Below are positions 27,640 through 35,069 of a stretch of 64,000 bases of DNA, in pieces. The notes beneath the pieces were generated by a model that was given only the letters and a program-made list of their open reading frames with translations, was not told where the DNA came from and did not search any database. The stretch is from the NCBI RefSeq assembly GCF_021531895.1, contig NZ_JAFBIX010000019.1:1-64000 (forward strand). The letters are read 5' to 3'. Numbering within the stretch: position 1 is the stretch's first letter; each line of letters opens with the position of its first letter. The stretch comes from Faecalicatena contorta (GTDB lineage Bacteria > Bacillota > Clostridia > Lachnospirales > Lachnospiraceae). The position numbers and the translations under genes are program-made.

Positions 27640-27830
27640 GAAAAAAGAAGAGCAGGTGGCAATATCGCCATCCTGCCCATATAGACTCCACATTTTGTGG
27701 AGAAAGAAAGCGGAATTCATATCATATGTATTTCCGCTTATTAAATTGGACAGATTGTCCAATTGAACCCTTATCATAACCTCTACAAATCTCTGTAACA
27801 TTTTGTATATATAGATTATCATAAACTGTC
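27640..27830 (-). ncRNA. Candidate small RNA with four consecutive hairpins
   Basis: On the minus strand four hairpins follow each other: 27744-27764 (8-bp stem, AATTGGAC), 27708-27739 (AAGCGGAA arms), 27686-27702 (CTCCAC/GTGGAG) and 27652-27676 (GCAGG/CCTGC with a bulge). The last is followed by TCTTCTTTTTT, so it looks like an intrinsic terminator. A possible promoter (TTGAGA, 17 bp, TAATCT) lies just upstream near 27810-27842. A 63-codon frame covers the same bases but has no ribosome-binding site and is cut up by the stems, so an RNA is preferred. The class was not recognised. Confidence 0.45.
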
Positions 27831-27842
27831 ATAAATCTCAAA

Positions 27843-27910
27843 TAATTTGTCTGATTTTTTATCAAAATATCATATTTTTTATCGACAATTTTTTACAATT
27901 TATTCATCTA
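27843..27910. other. A/T-rich spacer
   Basis: Low-complexity A/T-rich stretch between the candidate small RNA and the second REP-like unit. No gene, and only weak similarity to promoter elements. Confidence 0.35.
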
Positions 27911-27996
27911 GGTACACCACATTTTTCATTTAGGTACACCACAAAATGAAATTTGGGACGTAGACTTTTGTAAAAAGTCTACGTCCCAATTTCATT
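27911..27996. repeat. REP-like palindromic unit, copy 2
   Basis: The tag GGTACACCACATTTTTCA (27911-27928) is identical to copy 1. A second partial tag, TAGGTACACCACA, follows at 27931-27943. The hairpin pairs 27945-27969 with 27973-27996 (about 24 bp, one bulged T); its core GGGACGTAG is shared with copy 1, while the distal arm differs. It starts 8 bases after the SASP stop codon. Both copies therefore sit just after a minus-strand gene in the same orientation. Confidence 0.75.
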
Positions 27997-28004
27997 CATT
28001 TTTC

Positions 28005-28208
28005 TTATTTACCAGCCATCTGTTTTTCCTGCTGTTCGATCATTTTTTTAACCATATAACCACCAACAGAACCATTCTGTCTAGATGTCAGGTCTCCGTT
28101 GTAACCGTCTGTTAACGGTACGCCTAATTCGTTTGCAACCTCGTATTTAAACTTGTCTAATGCGCCTTTTGCTTCAGGCACGGCTGCTCTGTTTGATGAA
28201 CTTGTCAT
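28005..28208 (-). CDS. Alpha/beta-type small acid-soluble spore protein
   Basis: A 67-residue protein that coats and protects spore DNA. The core EAKGALDKFKYEVANELGV (12-30) contains the GPR-protease-like site (usually E-[FY]-A in Bacillus), and the C-terminal half has the SRQNGSVGGYMVKKMI motif, the diagnostic SASP signature. AGGAGG lies upstream of the ATG. Upstream ATACTA preceded by TGTAATA could be a forespore sigma-G promoter, but the spacing is imperfect. The gene shows the organism forms spores. Confidence 0.95.
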   Translation of the reverse strand: MTSSSNRAAVPEAKGALDKFKYEVANELGVPLTDGYNGDLTSRQNGSVGGYMVKKMIEQQEKQMAGK

Positions 28209-28275
28209 TGTTATACTCCTCCTTTTGGTAACTTTGTAACTTTTGGTTTTGTTACAATCATAGTATATGGAGGAT

Positions 28276-30306
28276 TTAGATTATTACACTAGTATTTCCT
28301 TCATAATTTGGAAGATTTTTCAACCAATCACACGCAGACTCTGTAAGGGTATCAGCGGCTTCATTTGCCATCTGTAATATCCGGGCATCCTGATATATAT
28401 CGCCAAGTCTAAAATCCATCAGTCCACTCTGTCTAATTCCAAAGAGATCACCAGGTCCACGAAGTCTAAGATCTTCACTTGCTATCTTAAACCCGTCATT
28501 TGACTTATTTAATATATCCAGCCTTTCTTTGGTTTCTTTTGATTTTGAACCAGTCATAAAGATACAATAAGACTGGTATTTCCCTCTCCCTACTCTGCCG
28601 CGAAGCTGATGAAGTTGTGCCAATCCAAAACGTTCTGAGTTCTCGATCATCATAACCGTTGCATTTGGTACATCAATTCCCACTTCAATAACCGTTGTTG
28701 ATACCAGAATCTGGATCTCATTCTTTCCGAATCGCTCCATAATGTCATCTTTTTCTGTCTGTTTCATCTTCCCATGAAGATAAGATACATTGATTTCTTC
28801 TCCCATTTCTTCTTGTAGTGCAGAAGCATAATCAATTACATTTTCAACTTCCAGATGTTCACTTTCCTCCACCATTGGACAAATAATGTAACATTGGCGC
28901 CCTTCGGCCACTTGTTTTCTCATAAATGAATAGGCTGTTTTCCTGTAACTGGTATCTACCACACAATTTTTTATTGGGAGTCGGTTTGCCGGCAATTCGT
29001 CGATCACAGAAATATCCAGATCACCATACAAGATAATTGCCAATGTTCTTGGTATTGGAGTCGCACTCATGACCAACACATGTGGCACTCTTCCTTTTTT
29101 GGCAAATGTCTCCCGCTGTTTCACACCAAAACGGTGCTGCTCATCTGTAACTACCAGCGCAAGGCAATCATAATTAACCCGATCTTGAATCAGCGCATGT
29201 GTGCCGATGATAATCTTCGCATATCCACACTCGATCCTATCATAAGCTCTGCGCTTCTCCTTTGCCGTCATAGATCCCGTCAGCAATTCTACTTTTATCC
29301 GAATGTCGTATTCTTCAAATAACCTCGTAATCGATTCATAATGCTGCCTCGCCAACACTTCCGTAGGCGCCATCATTGCACCCTGATATCCATTCCATGC
29401 CGTATTCAACAACGCCAGGACTGCAACGATTGTCTTTCCTGAGCCAACATCTCCCTGCACCAAACGAGACATGGTCGTAACGGATGCCATATCAGAAGCA
29501 ATCTCTTCCCACACTTTTCTCTGCGCATTCGTCAAACGATATGGTAAACGCCGGATAAACTCTTCTACCTCTGGTTTTTTGGAAATCACATATTCATTTT
29601 CCAACTTCTCATTCTTATCTTTTAGCTTTCGAAGTGTAAGAATAAATGCCAGGAATTCATCAAAGACCAGCCTCTCTCTTGCATGATAGAACACTTCTTT
29701 ATCCTCTGGAAAATGAATTCCACGAATTGCGAAATTATATTCCGCCAGTCCATACCTCATTCGTATTTTGTCAGGCAAAAATTCTCGTGTCAGATCCAGA
29801 CCATCCAAAGCCTGTTTGACTGCTTTTGATACCACATTATTCGACAATCCCGCTGTCAATCCATAGATTGGCTGCAAAGTGTTCAATTTCTCCTTATATT
29901 TTTCACTTGGATAAAAGATTTCCGGATGTTCCATTACCAAACCATCTCGTTTACGCACGACTCTTCCCCTTAGAGTAATCACACCACCTTTTGCAAGTGT
30001 ATTCCGCAAAAAAGGCATACGAAACCAGATAACTTTTATTGTACCAGTCAAGTCTTTCACATACAGTGTAGTAACCTGCATACTTCTACTTCCGGACACT
30101 TGTATACGACCATAGACAGTACCAGTTATCGTCTGCGTCCTTCCCTCTTCTACCTCACTGACCGGCACCGCATCTTCATAGACATCATATCCTCTGGGAT
30201 AGTATCGAATCAAATCCCCGACTGTGCTGACTCCGACTTTTTCAAATAACTTCTGTGTTTTCTCACCAATTCCTTTGATTTCTTTGATACTAGTCTGCTC
30301 TATCAT
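28276..30306 (-). CDS. recG: ATP-dependent DNA helicase RecG
   Basis: Branch-migration helicase that remodels stalled forks and Holliday junctions. From the ATG at 30306 (GGTGGAG 5 bases upstream) it has about 676 residues. The N-terminal wedge/OB domain includes IKGIGEKTQKLFEKVGV and GTVYGRIQVSG. Helicase motif I is VQGDVGSGKT, motif II DEQHRFG, motif III MSATPIPRT, and motif VI QLRGRVGRG. An in-frame start 84 bases upstream lacks a site. It follows the fakA-like gene with a 146-base gap on the same strand, the order known from Bacillus. Confidence 0.97.
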   Translation of the reverse strand: MIEQTSIKEIKGIGEKTQKLFEKVGVSTVGDLIRYYPRGYDVYEDAVPVSEVEEGRTQTITGTVYGRIQVSGSRSMQVTTLYVKDLTGTIKVIWFRMPFLRNTLAKGGVITLRGRVVRKRDGLVMEHPEIFYPSEKYKEKLNTLQPIYGLTAGLSNNVVSKAVKQALDGLDLTREFLPDKIRMRYGLAEYNFAIRGIHFPEDKEVFYHARERLVFDEFLAFILTLRKLKDKNEKLENEYVISKKPEVEEFIRRLPYRLTNAQRKVWEEIASDMASVTTMSRLVQGDVGSGKTIVAVLALLNTAWNGYQGAMMAPTEVLARQHYESITRLFEEYDIRIKVELLTGSMTAKEKRRAYDRIECGYAKIIIGTHALIQDRVNYDCLALVVTDEQHRFGVKQRETFAKKGRVPHVLVMSATPIPRTLAIILYGDLDISVIDELPANRLPIKNCVVDTSYRKTAYSFMRKQVAEGRQCYIICPMVEESEHLEVENVIDYASALQEEMGEEINVSYLHGKMKQTEKDDIMERFGKNEIQILVSTTVIEVGIDVPNATVMMIENSERFGLAQLHQLRGRVGRGKYQSYCIFMTGSKSKETKERLDILNKSNDGFKIASEDLRLRGPGDLFGIRQSGLMDFRLGDIYQDARILQMANEAADTLTESACDWLKNLPNYEGNTSVII

Positions 30307-30452
30307 ATATGCTCCACCCGCAAAACCTTCCATCGAAAATTTTTCCAACTGTATGGCAATAAAAAGGCCAGCTCCGTTCCTAAGGGACAACGCCCTACAG
30401 TCACAGAAATCTGGCCCTGCCTATATATTATTTTATCTACCTGATGATTTAT

Positions 30453-32126
30453 TTATTCAACTGCAAGAACATAATAGTATATTGGCTGTCCACCAAAATG
30501 TGCATCTACATCCACATCTGGATACAATTCTTCAATCTCTTGAATCAACTGTTCCGCATCTTCTTCCTTGACTTCCTCTCCGTAATAAAGACTGATCAAT
30601 TCAGACTCCTTATCTACAAGTTGCTCCAACATTGCCTTCGTAGTCTCTTCAATTCCTTTTCCAACTGCAAGAATTCCTTTATCACCAATACCCATAATAT
30701 CGCCTTCATGAATCTCTTTATCATCAATATGAGTATCTCTAACAGCATAAGTAACCTGACCAGATTTTACACGTTGAATCTCTTCAAGCATTGTCTCTTC
30801 GTTCATCTTCGCATCTGCATCTGGCATAAAGTTTATAATAGCAGTAATTCCTTGCGGTACAGTCTTGGTCGGGATTACAATGATTTCTTTATCTTCCACC
30901 AATGCTTTTGCCTGATTTGCAGCCAACACAATATTCTTATTATTTGGCAATATAAAGACTGTATCTGCATTCACTTGATCAATAGCATTCAGCATATCTT
31001 CCGTACTTGGATTCATTGTCTGTCCGCCTTCAATAATATAATCCGCTCCCAACTCTTTAAATATCTCATTCAATCCTTCTCCGATAGATACTGTAATAAA
31101 TCCCATCGGTTTTCTTGGCTCTTTCGCTTTTTTCTGTGCTTCTTTTTCAGCCTCTTCGGCGGCCAATTTCTCTGCATCACGAATTAATTTTTCCTGATGT
31201 TCCTCGCGCATATTATCAATTTTCATACGCGACAGCTGTCCATATGTCAAAGCTCTTTGAATTGCCAGTCCCGGATCATTTGTATGCACATGAATCTTTA
31301 CCACATCATCATCAGCGACACATACGATAGAATCACCGATAGAGGACAAATATGCCTTAAATTCATGCTCATCTGTTTCTGTAAATTCCTTCTCTGTCAG
31401 AATAATGAACTCAGTACAATAGCCAAACTTGATATCTGCTGTATCCTGTGCATTAATCTTCGTCACAGACATACCAGCGCTTGGGGAAATAGCACTATAG
31501 TCAATCTCTTTTCCCAAAAACGCATCATAAGCGCCCTTTATAACTTCTAAAAGACCTTGTCCGCCAGAATCTACAACTCCCGCTTCTTTCAATACAGGTA
31601 ACATATCCGGTGTCTTGGCAAGCACTTCTTCAGCATGCTCAATGACTGCTGGGATAAAGACCTCAAGATCGTCTGTCTCTTCTGCCATCTGAGCCGCTTT
31701 ATCTGCAATACCACTTGCAACTGTCAGAATCGTACCTTCTTTTGGTTTCATAACAGCTTTATACGCAGTATCTCTTGCTCTTGAGCAGGCAGCAGCCAAT
31801 CCAAGAACATCAATCTCCTTTTCCTCACGGATAGATTTGGTAAATCCTCTTAATAACTGTGAAAGGATAACACCTGAGTTACCTCGTGCACCACGAAGGG
31901 ATCCAGAAGAAATCGCTTTTGCCAGTTCTTTCATATCAGGTTTACTTAATGCAGTCACTTCTTTTGCTGCTGACATAATCGTAAGTGACATATTCGTTCC
32001 TGTATCTCCATCCGGTACCGGAAATACATTTAATTCATTGATAAATTCTTTCTTTGCCTCAATATTCTGTGCACCTGCCAAAAACATCTTTGCAAGCATG
32101 TCCACACTTATAGTTTTCGTAGCCAC
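30453..32126 (-). CDS. fakA: DAK-domain fatty-acid kinase-like protein
   Basis: A 557-residue protein of the YloV/FakA family. The N-terminal Dak2 nucleotide domain has NVFPVPDGDTGTNM with the ATP-Mg aspartates (39-45) and SGSLRGARGNSGVILSQ (quoted as position guides). A middle domain is followed by a C-terminal DegV-like region. FakA phosphorylates fatty acids delivered by a FakB lipid-binding protein and feeds exogenous fatty acids into phospholipid synthesis. No fakB/degV gene is in the window. It lies 19 bases after the Asp23-like gene; the yloU-yloV-recG order is conserved in Firmicutes. Confidence 0.92.
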   Translation of the reverse strand: MATKTISVDMLAKMFLAGAQNIEAKKEFINELNVFPVPDGDTGTNMSLTIMSAAKEVTALSKPDMKELAKAISSGSLRGARGNSGVILSQLLRGFTKSIREEKEIDVLGLAAACSRARDTAYKAVMKPKEGTILTVASGIADKAAQMAEETDDLEVFIPAVIEHAEEVLAKTPDMLPVLKEAGVVDSGGQGLLEVIKGAYDAFLGKEIDYSAISPSAGMSVTKINAQDTADIKFGYCTEFIILTEKEFTETDEHEFKAYLSSIGDSIVCVADDDVVKIHVHTNDPGLAIQRALTYGQLSRMKIDNMREEHQEKLIRDAEKLAAEEAEKEAQKKAKEPRKPMGFITVSIGEGLNEIFKELGADYIIEGGQTMNPSTEDMLNAIDQVNADTVFILPNNKNIVLAANQAKALVEDKEIIVIPTKTVPQGITAIINFMPDADAKMNEETMLEEIQRVKSGQVTYAVRDTHIDDKEIHEGDIMGIGDKGILAVGKGIEETTKAMLEQLVDKESELISLYYGEEVKEEDAEQLIQEIEELYPDVDVDAHFGGQPIYYYVLAVE

Positions 32127-32145
32127 TTCTAATGCTCCTCCTTAA

Positions 32146-32505
32146 CTAATCGATGACTCTGACGCCTTCAATGTAGACATTGATCTTATCTACCGGCATT
32201 CCCGAAAATTCTTCTACTTTATATTTTACATTACTGATCAAATTCTCAGTAACAGCAGAAATACTTACACCATATGCAACAATAATATGGAAGTTAATGC
32301 TGATATGATTATCATCTGAGATACCCACCTGAATTCCTCTGGTCAGACTCTCCTTTTTCAACAGATGAACCAAACCATCTTTTACATTTACTGCAGCCAT
32401 TCCAACAATACCAAAACATTCCACTGCCACAGTTCCAGCATATTTTGCAATCACTTCAGAATCAATCGTCACAATACCAAGATCTGTACTCATACATCCC
32501 TTCAT
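32146..32505 (-). CDS. Asp23/Gls24-family protein (YloU-like)
   Basis: About 119 residues of the Asp23/Gls24 fold, a small alpha/beta domain found in envelope-stress and membrane-associated proteins. Characteristic are GIVTIDSEVIAKYAG near the start and VKYKVEEFSGMPVDKINVYIEGV at the end (positions only). The ATG at 32505 has GGAGG 8 bases upstream, ruling out the TTG that overlaps it. It heads the operon with the fakA-like gene, under a strong promoter. Its precise function in this setting is not known. Confidence 0.9.
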   Translation of the reverse strand: MKGCMSTDLGIVTIDSEVIAKYAGTVAVECFGIVGMAAVNVKDGLVHLLKKESLTRGIQVGISDDNHISINFHIIVAYGVSISAVTENLISNVKYKVEEFSGMPVDKINVYIEGVRVID

Positions 32506-32557
32506 ATCTAAAACCTCCAATTCTTCTCTAAACTTATGAAGTCATAATAATAAGTAT

Positions 32558-32586
32558 ATTATACTCTTTTTTTTTATATATTACAA
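32558..32586 (-). promoter_or_regulatory. Sigma-A promoter of the asp23-fakA operon
   Basis: Minus-strand TTGTAA (32581-32586), 17-bp spacer, TATAAT (32558-32563). An 8-bp inverted repeat (AATACGAA/TTCGTATT, 32585-32611) overlaps the -35 and reaches upstream of it, a possible operator. Confidence 0.82.
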
Positions 32587-32645
32587 TACGAAAACGTTGA
32601 TGCTTCGTATTACATAATTACTTTATTATATCAATTAATGAGCAA

Positions 32646-32682
32646 TAAAAAACTCAGATTCCAAAGCGAAATCTGAGTTTTA
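32646..32682 (-). terminator. Intrinsic terminator after rpmB
   Basis: Minus-strand stem AACTCAGATT/AATCTGAGTT around a 9-base loop, followed by a T-run, just past the rpmB stop. The flanking A-run makes it potentially bidirectional. Confidence 0.9.
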
Positions 32683-32689
32683 ACCTTCA

Positions 32690-32878
32690 TTACGCACGCT
32701 CAACTCTGCCTGATTTTAAACAAGAAGTACAAACATACATTCTCTTTGTAGCTCCATTTTCTGTTTTAACACGAACAGATTTTACATTTGATTTCCACAT
32801 CTTTGGTGATTTTCTATGAGAGTGGCTTACATTATTTCCAAAGTGAGCACCCTTTTCACAAATAGCACATTTTGCCAT
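32690..32878 (-). CDS. rpmB: Ribosomal protein L28
   Basis: A 62-residue large-subunit protein. The start MAKCAICEKGAHFGNNVSHS is the L28 signature, and paired cysteines (Cys4, Cys7 and two near the C-terminus in CTSC) form the zinc-ribbon C+ version. It has its own promoter and terminator. It is transcribed on the same strand as, and just ahead of, the asp23-fakA-recG block. Confidence 0.98.
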   Translation of the reverse strand: MAKCAICEKGAHFGNNVSHSHRKSPKMWKSNVKSVRVKTENGATKRMYVCTSCLKSGRVERA

Positions 32879-32934
32879 GACTGCACCTCCTAACGCTCAT
32901 ATATAGTCTGTTCTCCAGACTCACAACACTAGTT

Positions 32935-32963
32935 ATTGTAACAGAAGAATATATGAATTGCAA
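32935..32963 (-). promoter_or_regulatory. Sigma-A promoter of rpmB
   Basis: Minus-strand TTGCAA (32958-32963), 17-bp spacer, TACAAT (32935-32940). The 50-base leader contains a small hairpin (AGTCTG/CAGACT, 32905-32921) of unknown role. Confidence 0.83.
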
Positions 32964-33049
32964 GTATTATTTGCATTTTTCTTTGATTATAGTATCAATA
33001 CAATGCACAAATCCACGATTCATCCTAGCATCATGCTTTGAAATAAGTA

Positions 33050-33187
33050 TTAACAACAGAACAGGTTATATCCTGCTAATACACACAACAAGATGCATAA
33101 CACTTCTATAAAAGTATTCGGCAAAATCAATGCCAGAATAATGCCAACTGCTACCCAGAACAAGGCAAAACCTACCACGCGCTTCAT
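33050..33187 (-). CDS. Small hydrophobic membrane peptide
   Basis: A 45-residue peptide from the ATG at 33187, which has AGGTGA 5 bases upstream. It consists of two hydrophobic helices (about 5-20 and 24-42) joined by a short LPNTF turn and ends with FCC. It lies downstream of gerW on the same strand. No family was recognised. A good ribosome site and the clean membrane hairpin argue for a real gene. The sequence just upstream holds a direct repeat of ATGCAAATTC (33219-33243). Confidence 0.55.
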   Translation of the reverse strand: MKRVVGFALFWVAVGIILALILPNTFIEVLCILLCVLAGYNLFCC

Positions 33188-33250
33188 TGTCTTCACCTTT
33201 GCCTGCATTTTATATAATATATGCAAATTCATGCAAATTCATGACTAATC

Positions 33251-33655
33251 CTATTTTCCATCAGAATCCTGCTCTGCCTCATCCAGAATATCCATAACAT
33301 CTTCTTCCGTCATCTTATCTTCTTTGTTCGAAGAAAATTTGTCAATAACGTCCGGTACCATATCCAGTATCTTGGTAATCGTATCCTGATTTTTTACATT
33401 GACAAGCTTAGTATGTCCATTCTGAATCACAAGCACTGCACTAGGAGTCATCTTTCCTCCCAATCCTCCGGCTCCTTTTTCTTTCTTATCTCCATTAAAT
33501 GCTCCGGCTCCAATTGCAAATGATACATCCACCAACGGAAGAATAATGGTATCCCCTATATGAATTGCATCTCCAACAACCGTCTTTGAGGATACTACTC
33601 CATCCATTCCTTGAAAGAGCGCCTCAACCGTTCCTTTAAAATTATTATCTGCCAT
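33251..33655 (-). CDS. GerW-family sporulation protein (YtfJ-like)
   Basis: A 134-residue protein of the GerW/YtfJ family, forespore-expressed and needed for normal germination in Bacillus. Diagnostic are VGDAIHIGDTIILPLVDVSFA near 24-44 (position guide), the Gly/Lys-rich GDKKEKGAGGLGGKM loop and the SAVLVIQNG strand. The acidic C-terminus is typical. It lies just downstream of the DUF2953 gene, as ytfJ follows ytfI in Bacillus. Confidence 0.92.
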   Translation of the reverse strand: MADNNFKGTVEALFQGMDGVVSSKTVVGDAIHIGDTIILPLVDVSFAIGAGAFNGDKKEKGAGGLGGKMTPSAVLVIQNGHTKLVNVKNQDTITKILDMVPDVIDKFSSNKEDKMTEEDVMDILDEAEQDSDGK

Positions 33656-33676
33656 ATCTTTCTTCCTCCTAAATGC

Positions 33677-34720
33677 TTATAATTCAAACTTCTTTATATC
33701 TCGATACGTCATTCGCACTTCCCTGCTCCAGATAAGACTCCACAAAAGTTTTATAAAAAAACTGCCTCGCATTTTTCCCGCTACATGCAGATTGCCTTCC
33801 AGAATCTGATTTTCAAAATCTGGTTCCACCCTAACATGGTCTTCTACGAAAGGATAGAGCATACTAAATCCTGCAAGCAACTGTCCTGTTCTGTAAGGGT
33901 CTTCAAAACCAAAACGAATGTCTGCTTCCAATCGCTTTGGTCTTAGCTTCCTCAAAAGATAAAAAACCTCATCTTTCACCTTGAGGAACGCTTTTTTATG
34001 AATCTCATCCGTGAGAAACATGCAGATTTTCTCTTTCTTTTCTAATAATGCTTTTATTTTATCACAGAAACCTTTGATTGTACATTTAATCTTCCGATAG
34101 ATATCTTTTATCTTTTGAACACCTTTCTGATAGATTCCTGCAATTTTCTGCCATACGCGCTTCCGTTCTTTCCTACTGCCATCATCAGATTCTTCCCTTG
34201 TCTCATCAGAACAGGTTTCTGCTTCTTCCACTGCTTTTTGATCTTCTTGAAATTCTTCTGTAATTCCTTCAGATATTTCGGGTTCTTTTTTAATTTCTTC
34301 CGAAAGGTCTTGATCGCTTTTGCCGTGGACTTCCAGCCTTTTTTCCTGCTTCTTTTCCGACTCCTCTGAAATTCCTTCTGCATCTTCCTCCAATAATTGT
34401 TCCAATTCTTTTTCATAAGATTCCACCTCTTCTTTCACAGATTGTGTTGATTCCTGCTCACTTTGAATATGCTTCCATGCAATCCTGATACACCAGAATA
34501 ATTGTTTCTCCTCATAAGACGCCGTTATTTTTATCAGATGCAGCAACCAAGTCACTCTGGTTTTCGCTTTGACACCGGAAAGGGTCCCATCACAAGAAGC
34601 TTCTACTTTGTATCTGATAGGAACAAAAAGGACAATACAAACCAGTAATACCAGTATCCCCAGTATCACTGCAATTATAATTCCTAGAATTTTCAAGATA
34701 AGCAATAGAATATGTAGCAT
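33677..34720 (-). CDS. DUF2953-containing membrane protein (YtfI-like)
   Basis: A 347-residue protein with an N-terminal transmembrane helix (about 3-32), then VPIRYKVEASCDG, a long highly charged Glu/Lys insert (about 85-210) likely to be disordered or coiled, and a C-terminal DUF2953 domain (FGFEDPYRTGQLLAG). It pairs with GerW/YtfJ downstream. Its molecular function is unknown. The insert makes it longer than the Bacillus protein. It begins 1 base after the preceding gene, so it is co-translated. Confidence 0.82.
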   Translation of the reverse strand: MLHILLLILKILGIIIAVILGILVLLVCIVLFVPIRYKVEASCDGTLSGVKAKTRVTWLLHLIKITASYEEKQLFWCIRIAWKHIQSEQESTQSVKEEVESYEKELEQLLEEDAEGISEESEKKQEKRLEVHGKSDQDLSEEIKKEPEISEGITEEFQEDQKAVEEAETCSDETREESDDGSRKERKRVWQKIAGIYQKGVQKIKDIYRKIKCTIKGFCDKIKALLEKKEKICMFLTDEIHKKAFLKVKDEVFYLLRKLRPKRLEADIRFGFEDPYRTGQLLAGFSMLYPFVEDHVRVEPDFENQILEGNLHVAGKMRGSFFIKLLWSLIWSREVRMTYRDIKKFEL

Positions 34721-34721
34721 C

Positions 34722-35045
34722 TTACTCTTCCTGTTCTTTTCTTAATATATAGGAACGAATATCTGCTCCTTTGGTCTCATTATACACTTCCTGAACAATT
34801 TCTTCCACAAGTTCCACCGCATCCTCATAATCTTTTGCGATTCCTACTACAAAGAAATCATCGTGAGGAAAATTTGGTTGTAATAATACTGCAGAATGAT
34901 AGATTTCCAAATGGTTCTGTTTATTGTTTGCCAACGTCACAATATGAATATTCATCTGGAATTTATTGTTTTCCAGTTTTTCAATAATCTTTGACTTCTT
35001 TTTTTTCAGCCCTTCTGTCAGATACAAATGCCTATAGTACTGCAT
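34722..35045 (-). CDS. Conserved hypothetical protein
   Basis: 107 residues, no signal peptide or membrane segment. It has a basic N-terminus (LKKKKSKIIEKLENNK), an alpha/beta middle (NIHIVTLANN) and an acidic C-terminal helix. AGGAGTGG before the ATG supports it. It lies between the class B PBP and the DUF2953 gene in one run of minus-strand genes, spaced by a single base from the latter. I do not recognise the family; by context it may be linked to the envelope or sporulation. Confidence 0.75.
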   Translation of the reverse strand: MQYYRHLYLTEGLKKKKSKIIEKLENNKFQMNIHIVTLANNKQNHLEIYHSAVLLQPNFPHDDFFVVGIAKDYEDAVELVEEIVQEVYNETKGADIRSYILRKEQEE

Positions 35046-35069
35046 ATTTCCACTCCTATGAACCCCGAA

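Noticed and set aside
27631-27822. A 63-codon minus-strand frame
   Set aside because: No ribosome-binding site, no recognisable domain, and the bases form four tight stem-loops ending in a terminator, so an RNA explains them better.
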